Program-made: the position numbers and the translations under genes
The notes under the pieces: generated by a model
What the model was told of the DNA's origin: nothing
Database searches by the model: none
Seen by the model: only the letters and a program-made list of their open reading frames with translations
Origin: Janthinobacterium agaricidamnosum NBRC 102515 = DSM 9628
GTDB lineage: Bacteria; Pseudomonadota; Gammaproteobacteria; Burkholderiales; Burkholderiaceae_D
Assembly (NCBI RefSeq): GCF_000723165.1
Contig: NZ_HG322949.1
Coordinates: 3,870,299-3,934,298, forward strand
DNA length: 64,000 bases
Reading direction: 5' to 3'
Shown here: in pieces, positions 23,916-32,700 of the stretch
Position numbering within the stretch: the stretch's first letter is position 1
Layout of the letters: the number at the start of each line of letters is the position of its first letter

Positions 23916-25313
23916 TTAAAAAGCGCGCTGGCGCGCGCTAGCTTGCCATGCAAAAACGACGGCCAGCAGCAGCGCGACGCACAAGGACAGCCAGCTGCGC
24001 CAGCTGCGCTGTATCGCCCAGCCGGCGGCTGGCGGGTGGTAGTCGAAGGCCGGGATGCGTTGCCATAATTCCGGTCCGGATTGGTAGGCGAAGTGCTGCC
24101 CCCCCAGTACGTCGGCGTGCTGTACCAGATCTGCGCTGACAATGTCCTGTATCAGCCGCCGATGCTGTTCCGCCGCCGTCGTAAAACTGCGGTGATGCCC
24201 GAAGTCGGTTCCCGCCGCATTCGTCGACAGCGCACGCATCGCCAGCATCGGCAGCAAGGCGCCGCTCCATTCCTGCACGCTTTGCTGGCGCTCCCAGGTG
24301 TCCCACAGCCGGCCGAAATTGCGATCGTAAACCGGATAGCTGGCGTGATCGTCCAACTGAAGGGCAAGCCCCCACTTGGACAGCGGCACGTCGCGTCCCC
24401 AGCGCTCGGTGGTCCCGAAATTCGCTTGCCACAAACGATCGGAGGTGGCTTTCAGGTCGGCGTCGAGTTGATGATTGAATTCAAGCCGGGTCGGCGTCGG
24501 ATAGAGCCGACGCGACAGTTCAGCGATCACGCGCGGCGCGATCACCGCGTTAGCGATCCACAGCGCGAGCAATACCGTGATCGCGACGCGCGAGGTCGAT
24601 GCCGCTGCCGACGTGCCCAGGGTCAGGAAGACGAAGACGGCCAGATACAGGCAGTAGCACAGCACCAGCAGGCAGAAACGCAGCAGCGTATCGGCGCCGG
24701 CGCCAGGATCCGCCGCGACCATGGCGGCGATGCCGGCAATCACGCCCGCCGGCGCCAGCAAAATAATCAGGCTGAGTCCAAGCGCGCCCGCCTTGCCCCA
24801 CAACATGCGCGAGGCCGGCACGCCAAGGCTCATCGACTGGCGCAGAATACCTTGCTCGCGCTCCCCGGCAAAGGCGTTAAAGCCCAGCACGATCACCAGC
24901 AGCGGCCCAAGTACCTGCAGGATCCAGCCGGCCGACAGGTCGCCAAAGCGTTGCAGGCCGGTGGCGTCCTGCGCCGGCCGGAACATCACCTCGCTCTGGC
25001 GATGCGCCTGCAGCCAGATGGTGCTGCCGATATACGGATTGATGCCCGGGTCGATCAGCGACAATGCCGCCTCGGGCTTGAACGCGTGCATGCCCTGATG
25101 GGCGGCATCGTGCGGGTGGCGGCGTCCCTGCTTGAGCCAATCGGCATAGTCCGCACTCTGGGCGGCGCGCTGTTCGGCACGCGCCTGCTGGCGGTGTTGA
25201 TAGCCGATCGCCAGTGCGGTAAACAACAGCACCATGATCATGCCGCCGGCCCAGAACAGGCGGCCATCGCGCCAACGTTCGAGCAGGTCGCGCCGTGCAA
25301 TCAGCCAGATCAT
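23916..25313 (-). CDS. ABC-2-type transporter permease (DUF3526 family), second subunit
   Basis: This is a 465-residue paralogue of the next gene in the operon with the same architecture: N-terminal helix (LFWAGGMIMVLLFTALAIGY), a large extracytoplasmic loop and the coupling motif FAGEREQGILRQSMSLGV followed by several helices. Its start overlaps the stop of the upstream ATPase gene by 4 nt, indicating translational coupling. The two permeases probably form a heterodimer around one ATPase type. This is an exporter fold, not a BtuC/FecCD-type siderophore importer, although it sits with a TonB-dependent receptor. Confidence 0.82.
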   Translation of the reverse strand: MIWLIARRDLLERWRDGRLFWAGGMIMVLLFTALAIGYQHRQQARAEQRAAQSADYADWLKQGRRHPHDAAHQGMHAFKPEAALSLIDPGINPYIGSTIWLQAHRQSEVMFRPAQDATGLQRFGDLSAGWILQVLGPLLVIVLGFNAFAGEREQGILRQSMSLGVPASRMLWGKAGALGLSLIILLAPAGVIAGIAAMVAADPGAGADTLLRFCLLVLCYCLYLAVFVFLTLGTSAAASTSRVAITVLLALWIANAVIAPRVIAELSRRLYPTPTRLEFNHQLDADLKATSDRLWQANFGTTERWGRDVPLSKWGLALQLDDHASYPVYDRNFGRLWDTWERQQSVQEWSGALLPMLAMRALSTNAAGTDFGHHRSFTTAAEQHRRLIQDIVSADLVQHADVLGGQHFAYQSGPELWQRIPAFDYHPPAAGWAIQRSWRSWLSLCVALLLAVVFAWQASARQRAF

Positions 25314-26020
25314 GCCGACGCCCTCATATGGCGCAGATACACGGTCTGCAGTTCCAGGTCGCTGATCTCGTGGCTGGCAAAATTTTCCACCAGCTTGCCC
25401 TGCTTCATGATGCCGATCCGGGTACCGGTATGACGGGCGTGGAACAAGTCGTGCGTGGTGGTCAGCACCGCCACCCCGTTCGCGCTGGCGCGCGTCAGCA
25501 GGCTCGAGAATTCATTGGCCGCATGGGGATCGAGGCCGGAGGTCGGCTCGTCCAGCAATAAGGCCTTGGCCTGCTTGGCCAGGGCGACCGCAATCCACAC
25601 CTTCTGCCGCATCCCTTTCGAATACCCGGCCACGCGCCGGTCCGCCACCGCCGGATCCAGGCCGACTTGCTCCATCAAGCCCAGCAAGCGCTCACGCGTC
25701 AGTTCCACTCCCAGCGCCAGCGCCGAGAAATAACGCAAGTTTTCGAGTCCGGACAAGGTCGGATACAGGTTGACCTGTTCTGGAATGTAGGCAACGTCTT
25801 GCTTGGTACGCAAGGGATCACGGGTGACATCGACGCCGTTGATCAATGCGCTTCCAGCGCTGGGCGCAATGAAATTCAGGAACAGGTTGATGGTGGTCGT
25901 CTTGCCCGCGCCATTCGCACCCAGCAAACAAAAAATTTCGCCAGGTCCGACACGCAGGTCCAGACTGTCCAGGGCAGTATTCTTGCCGTAGCACTTGGTA
26001 AGACCGATTGCTTCAAGCAT
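25310..26020 (-). CDS. ABC transporter ATP-binding protein
   Basis: This is a 236-residue nucleotide-binding subunit with Walker A GANGAGKTT (about 34-42), signature YSKGMRQKV (a variant of LSGGQ, common in ABC-2 exporters), Walker B ALLLDEPTSGLD and switch histidine in TTTHDLFHARHTG. It is the first gene of the operon ATPase-permease-permease-TonB receptor. The ATG at 26020 has GAGAG about 7 nt upstream. It probably energises the two DUF3526 permeases. Confidence 0.9.
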   Translation of the reverse strand: MLEAIGLTKCYGKNTALDSLDLRVGPGEIFCLLGANGAGKTTTINLFLNFIAPSAGSALINGVDVTRDPLRTKQDVAYIPEQVNLYPTLSGLENLRYFSALALGVELTRERLLGLMEQVGLDPAVADRRVAGYSKGMRQKVWIAVALAKQAKALLLDEPTSGLDPHAANEFSSLLTRASANGVAVLTTTHDLFHARHTGTRIGIMKQGKLVENFASHEISDLELQTVYLRHMRASA

Positions 26021-26044
26021 AAGTCACTCTCATCAGAAAGCGAC

Positions 26045-26073
26045 AGAATACCTTAATGAGAATGATTTATCAA
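26045..26073 (-). promoter_or_regulatory. Promoter with overlapping Fur-box-like sequence
   Basis: Minus strand: TTGATA (26073-26068), 17-bp spacer, TATTCT (26050-26045), about 25 nt before the ATPase ATG. The spacer and -35 form an AT-rich dyad TGATAAATCATTCTCA that resembles a Fur box (TGATAAT-x-ATTATCA type). Iron repression of the ABC/TonB operon is inferred. Confidence 0.62.
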
Positions 26074-26097
26074 TATCAATTAAAGGCCGCGAGCACG

Positions 26098-26505
26098 TCA
26101 ATGGCAGCAATCGCCGTCCAGCGTTCCGAGGCTTTGCAGGATCGGGCAATCCGGCCTGTCGTCGCCATGGCACGACAAGGCCAGGTGGTTCAGCGTATCG
26201 CGCATTTCCGTCAATTCGGCGATGCGCGTATCGAGTTCCGCGACATGGGCCAGCGCGATGTGCTTGACGTCGGCGCTGGCGCGCTGGTCGTTTTGCCACA
26301 ATGACAGCAAATCACGGATCTGGTCCAGCGAAAAACCCAGGCTGCGGCCACGCTTGATAAAACGCAGCGCGTGCAAGTCTTTCTCCGTGTACGTGCGATA
26401 ACCGGCGCCGGTACGCGCGCTTTGCTTGATCAGGTCGATGCTTTCGTAATAACGGATCATCTTTGCCGACACGCCGGTCGCGCTTGCCGCTTGGCCGATA
26501 TTCAT
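26098..26505 (-). CDS. cueR: CueR, Cu(I)-responsive MerR-family activator
   Basis: This 135-residue MerR-family regulator has the winged helix-turn-helix [21 protein letters not shown], a long dimerisation helix (about 80-110) and metal-site cysteines C112 and C120 in [10 protein letters not shown], the positions used by E. coli CueR for Cu(I). A second Cys pair at the C-terminus (GDCCH) is common in CueR homologues. It activates TTGACC-N19 promoters; two such sites lie in the window (copZ and copA). Its ATG overlaps the copA stop by 4 nt, so it is made from the copA transcript and is part of its own feedback loop. Confidence 0.95.
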   Translation of the reverse strand: MNIGQAASATGVSAKMIRYYESIDLIKQSARTGAGYRTYTEKDLHALRFIKRGRSLGFSLDQIRDLLSLWQNDQRASADVKHIALAHVAELDTRIAELTEMRDTLNHLALSCHGDDRPDCPILQSLGTLDGDCCH

Positions 26506-28913
26506 TGCTTTCCCTCCTGAAGTTGTTTGCCGGATGCTTTCCAGCGCCGCAGCAGCAAGGCATTGCTGATCACGCTGACCGAGCTGAACGCCATTGCGGC
26601 GCCGGCCACCATCGGATTGAGCAAACCGAACGCGGCCAGCGGAATGCCGACCAGGTTATAGATGAATGCCCAAAACAGGTTTTGCCGGATCTTGCCATAG
26701 GTGCGGCGCGAAATGTCGATCGCGTCGGCCACCAGCGCCGGATCGCCGCGCATCAGCGTGATGCCGGCCGCATGCATCGCCACGTCGGTGCCGGTGGACA
26801 TGGCGATGCCGACATCGGCCGCCGCCAGCGCCGGCGCGTCGTTGATGCCGTCGCCGACCATTGCCACCTTCTGCCCCGCCTGCCTGTATGCCTCGATGCT
26901 CGAAGTTTTATCGGCAGGCAGCATTTTCGCCACCACCGTGTCGATGCCCAATGCCGCGCCAACCGCGTCGGCGCTGCCCTGGTTATCGCCGGTCAGCAAG
27001 ACGGTGCGGATGCCGAGGCTGCGCAAGTGAGCGATCGCAGCGGGTGCGGACGGCTTGATCTGGTCGCTGAAGGCAAACAGGCCCAGCAATTGCGGCGCGG
27101 CGCCGCTGCTGGCCAGCCATGAAATCGTGTTGCCGGTATTTTCCAGTGCGCTGGCGCGGTCCAGCAGCGGCGCCAGGTCGACGCCCAGTTCGTTCATCAG
27201 GCGGGTGCTGCCCAGTTGCAGCGCCAGCCCATCGACAGTGGCGCCCAGGCCGCGTCCCGGCAATGCGGCCAGCGCGGTCGCCGGCAAGGCGTCAATCTTG
27301 CGCGCGCCGGCGGCGTCCAGCACCGCCCGCGCCAGGCTGTGTTCGCTGCCTTGCTGGATGCTGGCCGCCAGTTGCAGCAAGCGCTGTTGCGTGACGCCGT
27401 GCGGCAAGGCCGCGGCCAGCGCGGGCTTGCCGATCGTCAAGGTGCCGGTCTTGTCGAACACCACGGTGGTGATGTTGTGCGCCACTTCCAATGCCTCGGC
27501 ATCCTTGATCAAGATGCCGAAGCGGGCCGCCACGCCGGTGCCGGCCATGATCGCGGTCGGCGTCGCCAGGCCCAATGCACAAGGGCACGCGATCACCAGC
27601 ACCGCCACAGCATTGATGATGGCCGTTTCCAGCTGGCCAGTCGCCAGCCACCAGCCGGCCACCGTCAGCAGGGCCAGCACCAGCACCACCGGCACGAAGA
27701 CGGCGCTGACTTTATCGACCAGGTGCTGGATCGGCGCCTTGGCCGCCTGCGCATCCTCGACCAGGCGGATGATGCGCGACAAGGTGGTTTCCGCGCCGAC
27801 CGCGCTGGTCTTGACCACCAGCAAACCATCGGCATTGATCGAACCGCCGGTGACATGGTCGCCGGCATGTTTATCGACCGGCAAGCTTTCACCGGTGATC
27901 AGCGATTCATTGACCTGGCTGGCGCCGTCGACGACGACGCCATCGACGGCGACCCGTTCGCCGGGACGTATCACCACCAGGTCGCCCACTGTTACTTCAG
28001 CCACCGGGATATCGCTGTCCTGCCCGTCGCGCCGCACCCGCGCCGATTCCGGACGCAGCACTTGCAGTGCGCGTATCGCCGACGCGGTTTGCCGCTTGGC
28101 GCGCGATTCCAGCCATTTGCCCAGCAGCACCAGCGTAATCACCACGGCCGAGGCCTCGAAGTACAGATACGGCATCGCGTCCGCATACACCAGCAGTTGG
28201 TACACACTCAGGCCGTAGGCGGCGCTGGTGCCCAGCGCAACCAGCAAATCCATATTGCCGCTGCCCGCCTTGACGGCTTTCCAGCCGGCCCGGTAAAAAC
28301 GCCAGCCGAGCCAGAATTGCACCGGCGTGGCCAGTCCCCATTGCAGCCAGCCCGGCAACATCCAATGGATGCCGGCCCATTCGAGCAGCATCGGCAGCAT
28401 CAGCGGCAACGACAATACTGCCGCCAGCAATACTTTGACACCGTCGCGCGAGGGCGCCGTCACACTTGCCGCGCCAGCTAGCCTGGGCAGGCTGGCCTGG
28501 TAGCCGGCCGCATCGATGGCGGCGATCAGCGTGGCCGCCTCGACCGCGCCGCTGACGGTGATGCGCGCGCTTTCGGTGGCCAGGTTGACGCTGGCCTGGC
28601 TGACGCCCGGGACTTTGAGCAACGCTTTCTCGACCCGCCCCACGCAAGAGGCGCACGTCATGCCGCCGATGCCGAGGCTGATGTCGCTGCTGGCGATGGC
28701 GTAGCCGGCTTTTTCGACGGCCGCCTGCAAGGTTGCCAGCGCAATCGGCGTAGCCGACGTGACGCGGGCCATTTCGGTGGCCAGGTTGATGCTGGTCTGG
28801 CTGACGCCCGGCACCGCGCCCAGGGCTTTTTCAACCCGGCCGACGCACGAGGCGCAGGTCATGCCCTCGATGCCGAACGATTGCGAGAAGGTAGTAGCAG
28901 TGTTCTGGTGCAT
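26502..28913 (-). CDS. copA: CopA, Cu(I)-exporting P1B-type ATPase
   Basis: This is an 803-residue copper efflux ATPase of the inner membrane. Two N-terminal HMA domains carry GMTCASC (C20/C23 and C87/C90). The transmembrane CPC motif is in [14 protein letters not shown]. The phosphorylated aspartate is in DKTGTLTIG and the hinge is [20 protein letters not shown] conserved C-terminal N/MxxSS-type helix ([19 protein letters not shown]) completes the Cu(I) site. AGGA precedes the ATG. The promoter is CueR-type (28954-28978), with an unusual 13-bp dyad over the transcription start region. cueR follows with a 4-nt overlap. Confidence 0.97.
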   Translation of the reverse strand: MHQNTATTFSQSFGIEGMTCASCVGRVEKALGAVPGVSQTSINLATEMARVTSATPIALATLQAAVEKAGYAIASSDISLGIGGMTCASCVGRVEKALLKVPGVSQASVNLATESARITVSGAVEAATLIAAIDAAGYQASLPRLAGAASVTAPSRDGVKVLLAAVLSLPLMLPMLLEWAGIHWMLPGWLQWGLATPVQFWLGWRFYRAGWKAVKAGSGNMDLLVALGTSAAYGLSVYQLLVYADAMPYLYFEASAVVITLVLLGKWLESRAKRQTASAIRALQVLRPESARVRRDGQDSDIPVAEVTVGDLVVIRPGERVAVDGVVVDGASQVNESLITGESLPVDKHAGDHVTGGSINADGLLVVKTSAVGAETTLSRIIRLVEDAQAAKAPIQHLVDKVSAVFVPVVLVLALLTVAGWWLATGQLETAIINAVAVLVIACPCALGLATPTAIMAGTGVAARFGILIKDAEALEVAHNITTVVFDKTGTLTIGKPALAAALPHGVTQQRLLQLAASIQQGSEHSLARAVLDAAGARKIDALPATALAALPGRGLGATVDGLALQLGSTRLMNELGVDLAPLLDRASALENTGNTISWLASSGAAPQLLGLFAFSDQIKPSAPAAIAHLRSLGIRTVLLTGDNQGSADAVGAALGIDTVVAKMLPADKTSSIEAYRQAGQKVAMVGDGINDAPALAAADVGIAMSTGTDVAMHAAGITLMRGDPALVADAIDISRRTYGKIRQNLFWAFIYNLVGIPLAAFGLLNPMVAGAAMAFSSVSVISNALLLRRWKASGKQLQEGKQ

Positions 28914-28918
28914 GGCGT

Positions 28919-28954
28919 AAATCCTGTACTGATGAGTAATACAGTACAGGATTT
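28919..28954. repeat. Perfect 13-bp inverted repeat between the copA promoter and ATG
   Basis: AAATCCTGTACTG (28919-28931) and CAGTACAGGATTT (28942-28954) are separated by 10 bp. The arm nearest the gene contains the copA Shine-Dalgarno AGGA; the other arm overlaps the predicted -10. It could be an RNA hairpin hiding the ribosome site or, if transcription starts inside it, a DNA operator. Confidence 0.7.
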
Positions 28955-28978
28955 ACTATCCCATGATGGGAAGGTCAA
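28948..28978 (-). promoter_or_regulatory. CueR-type promoter of copA
   Basis: Minus strand: TTGACC (28978-28973) followed by TTCCCATCATGGGATAGTA (19 bp) and a weak -10 AATCCT (28953-28948). The dyad CCTTCCC-ATCAT-GGGATAG resembles the copZ box. The -10 assignment is tentative. Confidence 0.78.
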
Positions 28979-28994
28979 GCAAAATATCGGGAAA

Positions 28995-29759
28995 TCAGCG
29001 CACGATGCAATCGACATCGCCAGGCTTGCCATTCCCTTGGGCCGACGGTGACGTCGTGCCGCTGCTGCTGGAAAATGCCGGCGGCGGCGTAAACTGGATA
29101 TTCGGGTTCGGATTCGGCGGCACGATGATCGGCGCCATCAAGCCGCTCGGGATAAACCCGAACTGGCCGGCGCTGAACGATTGCTGGCCGCCGTTATTCT
29201 GCACATGGATCATGCCGTCGAGCACCTGCACATACAGCCCCGGCGCCAGTCCGTCCAGGCCCGGACCTGGGGTGCCGAGCGGAATCAGCGGCACATATTG
29301 GGCGGTAAAGTTGGTGCCGCGGATGCCGATGGTGGCCAGCGGGGTTTTCAGCAAGAACTTTTCCTTGTTGCGCTTGCCGAGCAAGCCGGTAACCGAACGC
29401 AAGCCGCCCTTGATCAGGTTGAACGAGGCGCGGTCGTTATCGGGCTGGTCGGCTTCGAACGTAAACTGGTCGATCACAAAGGCGCTGTCCGGCTTCAAGG
29501 TGATTTCACCGTTATCGATGAATTTCACCAGCGCATAGGTGTTCTTTTCCGTCACCAGCACATCGCCCTGCTCGACTTCCGATTTGACGGCCAGGATCTT
29601 GACCTTGCCATCGGCTTTTTTTGCCATCAGCGGGCCGCTCAGGTTGATTACCGTGCCGACCACCTGGCCGGCCCAGGCGGCGCCGCCCATCAGGCTCAGC
29701 GCCAGCCATAACAAGACCTTAGCTGCAATACATTTTCTTGGTGTCATTTGGATTTCCAT
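28995..29759 (-). CDS. Secreted FecR-domain protein
   Basis: This is a protein of about 254 residues with a signal peptide (cleavage near GGAAWAG) and a FecR domain (about 45-165) containing VKSEVEQGDVLVTEKNTYALVKF and TPLATIGIRGTNFTAQY, followed by a Pro/Ser-rich tail. The only cysteine of the mature chain is five residues from the end (DCIVR). There is no membrane anchor and no adjacent sigma gene, so it is not a classical FecR anti-sigma factor. The start is at 29759 (GAGAAAG upstream) or 29747; either way it overlaps the exoprotein gene by 29-41 nt. Co-expression with the two-partner system suggests a periplasmic or surface partner of the exoprotein (inference). Confidence 0.78.
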   Translation of the reverse strand: MEIQMTPRKCIAAKVLLWLALSLMGGAAWAGQVVGTVINLSGPLMAKKADGKVKILAVKSEVEQGDVLVTEKNTYALVKFIDNGEITLKPDSAFVIDQFTFEADQPDNDRASFNLIKGGLRSVTGLLGKRNKEKFLLKTPLATIGIRGTNFTAQYVPLIPLGTPGPGLDGLAPGLYVQVLDGMIHVQNNGGQQSFSAGQFGFIPSGLMAPIIVPPNPNPNIQFTPPPAFSSSSGTTSPSAQGNGKPGDVDCIVR

Positions 29760-32700
29760 TTTCTTTCTCGCTGGTCGCCGGCTTGGCCGGCGTCTTGTCC
29801 TTGTCCGCCACCTTCGGCCCGCTCGCGGCGTCGCCTGCCGCGCCAGTCGCACTCGACGACGAGTTGCCTTGCTGGATCACGGCGACCGTGGCGGCGGAAC
29901 TCTGGGCCACCTGGCTGGCCGTCGGGACAGACGGCGGTGGCGGCGGCACGCCGACGAAAATCGACGACGGCATCGAGATCGAGCCTTTCGGCGCCAGCAG
30001 CGATACCGGCGCGCCGCGGCTGTTGATGCGCACCTCCGGCGTGCCGCTGATATTGCCGTTCTGCGCCAGCAGATTGATGCCGCCGCCCGCTTGCACGTCC
30101 AGCGTCGACTGGCCGCGGAAGAACACGCCGCGGCCCGACGTCAGCGTGATGGTATTGCCTGCGTTCAAGCCTGCCGCGCCATCGAGCGTGATGTCGTTGC
30201 CGGCGGTGGCGGCGATATTGTGCGCCGCATTGAGCTGCGCGCCATTGCCGAAAGCGATATCGGTATCGGCCGCCAGCGTGATGTCGTTGCCGCTGATCGC
30301 GCCCTGCACATTGATCGGGCTGTGCGCGGTGATCGACACATTGCCGCCGTTGGCGTTGATCGCGTGGGTTTCGACGGCACCGGTGTTGTTGACCGTGATA
30401 TTGCCGGAACCGCTGCTCAGGCTACCCAACAGCAAGCCGGACGCCGGTCCGGTATTGACCAGCGTAATGCCGCCGGCGCCGCTGTTGCTGGCGCTGAAAT
30501 TGCCGACATGGTTGCCGGCATTGTTCAGCACCACGCCGTTTTGCGATTGCGTGTCCAGGCTGCCGGCATTGATCGCGCCGCTCTGGCCGATGGCGCCGCT
30601 GCTGGCGCTCAGGCTGACGGTTTGTGCCGTCAAGTTGGCAAAATTCAAGTCGCCGCTGGCCTGCTTGATTGTCAGCTTGCCGCCGATATTGATGCTGCCG
30701 GCGCTTTGGCTGAAGCTGTTGCTGATGTTCACATTACCCAGGCCGCTCAACAGGCCGCCGCTTTGCAGATAATTGCCCACCGTCAGGGAATTACCGATTT
30801 GCAAGCCGCCGCCGCTGAGGTTCAGGCTGGACAGATTGCCATTGCCGACACTCAGGTTGCCGCCGCTCAAGTTCAAGCCGCCCAACATGTTCAAGTTGTT
30901 CAAGATGGTATCGCCGGCCGCCGCGTTGTACGTGACGGTGCCTTTCAGGCCGCCAAAGTCGACCGCCAGCACGTTGGCGCCTTCCGGCACCACGCCGCCA
31001 TCCCAGTTGGCGGCGTCGCTCCACAAGCCGCCGCCGGCGCCGACCCAGGTCGACAACGCTTTTTGCGCAATGTCGGCGTGGGTAGTGCCGCCGTTCGAGA
31101 CCAGCGTGTAATTGCCGGCATCGGCGCCGGACAGGCCGAAGCCGCTGGCGGTGACGACCTTGCCGGAGCCGGCGTTCTTATCGGAAAAACTGCCGCTGCC
31201 GCCGACCAGGTTGACCTGGTCCTGCCCGATCACGCCGCCCAGCGAGGCGCTGACAGAGGCTTGATTGCTGCCGTCATACACTTTGTTGCCGGCACTCAAG
31301 CCATTCAACACCAGCGCCGCCGGCGTGATGCTGGCCAGCCAGTTACCGGATGGCAAGACCAAGGTGTAATTGCCGGCATCCGCGCCGCCCAGCGACACCG
31401 AGTTGATCGATACCACCTTGTTATTACCGGCATTCTTGTCGGCGAAACTGGCGTGCAGCGACACGCTCAGCGCATCGCCCGCGACCCGGTCGTCGCCGAC
31501 GTTCAGCGTGGCATTGCTGCTGCCGTCATACACCTTGCCGCCGCCGGAATAGCTCAGGTTCAGCGCGCGCGCCGTGATGTCGGCGCTGATGCTGCCGCTG
31601 TACGCGCCCAGCACGTAGTTGCCGGCATCCAAGCCGGACAGCGCGCCGCTGCCGCTGTAATTGACGGTCTTGCCACGGCCCGCGTTCTTGTCGCTGAACC
31701 TGGCCAGCAAGTCCGCCAGGCTGACCTGGTCGTTGCCGAACAAGCCTAGCAGCGCCGCATTGACGGCCGCGTTGCTGCTGCCGTCATACACCTTGTTGAT
31801 GCCGCTGACATTGCCCAAATTCAAGGTTGCGCGGCTGATGTCGGCGCTGCCGCTGGCCGTGTCCGACGCCAGCACATAGTTGCCCAGCTCATTGCCGGAC
31901 AGGCTGAGACCGCTGGCGTTGACGGTCTTGCCGTTGCCGGCATTCTTGTCGAGGAATTGCGCATTGCCGCTGGCGTGGACATGGTCGCCCTCGACCACAT
32001 TGCTGAGCGAATAGGTGGCGCCGCCGAAGCCGGTGCTGCCGTCATACACCTTGCTGCCGCCGACCGTCACGCCGAGCACGCGCGGCGTGATCGACAAGAC
32101 ATTGGCGCCGCTGATGCTGATGTCATATTTGGTCGACCACAAGCCGTCCAGCGCATAGCTGCCGACATTGCGCGCCGACTGGTAACCCAGTGAGCCGTTG
32201 ACGCCGGTATCGCCGTCGAGCAAGCCGATATATACCAGCGTGCCGTTGAACATGGCGAACTGGCCATCGTAAACCTTGCTGCCGGCGGCGCCCGACACAT
32301 TCACTTGCAGCGGTTTCAGGAATGCTTTCAGCAACGGCGTGGTATGGCCGTTATAGATGCGCCACACCGCCGAATTGCCGAAATTAAAACCGCCAAAACT
32401 CGATTGCTGCTGCATCTGGGCCGTGCTCAAACCGGTCGCGCCGCCATTGTCGCTATGCTGGCCGGAACTGTCGGTATTCCAGTAAGCGCCGCTGAGCGTG
32501 CCGCCGGCATTGGCGCCAAGCACGCCGCCGACCGCCGTGAAACCGCTGCCATTGATCGCGCCGCTGCTGAACACATTGCTGATCGCGCCGCTATTGCTGC
32601 CTGCCAGGCCGCCCAGGTTTTCATGTACCAGCGTCGCATCGGCGCCGGCCGCCAGTCCCACCGCGCCGCTGGCGTAGGCGTCGCTGATGGTGCCGCCGGC

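Noticed and set aside
28924..28944. Possible LexA box (CTGT...ACAG) before copA
   Set aside because: The half-sites are 13 bp apart, not the 8 bp required; they are part of the 13-bp copA inverted repeat.
29539..31749. 736-codon open frame on the plus strand
   Set aside because: It is antisense to the exoprotein gene; the composition (Ala/Arg/Asp/Gln rich, no motifs) reflects the complement of Gly/Asn/Ser repeats, not a protein.
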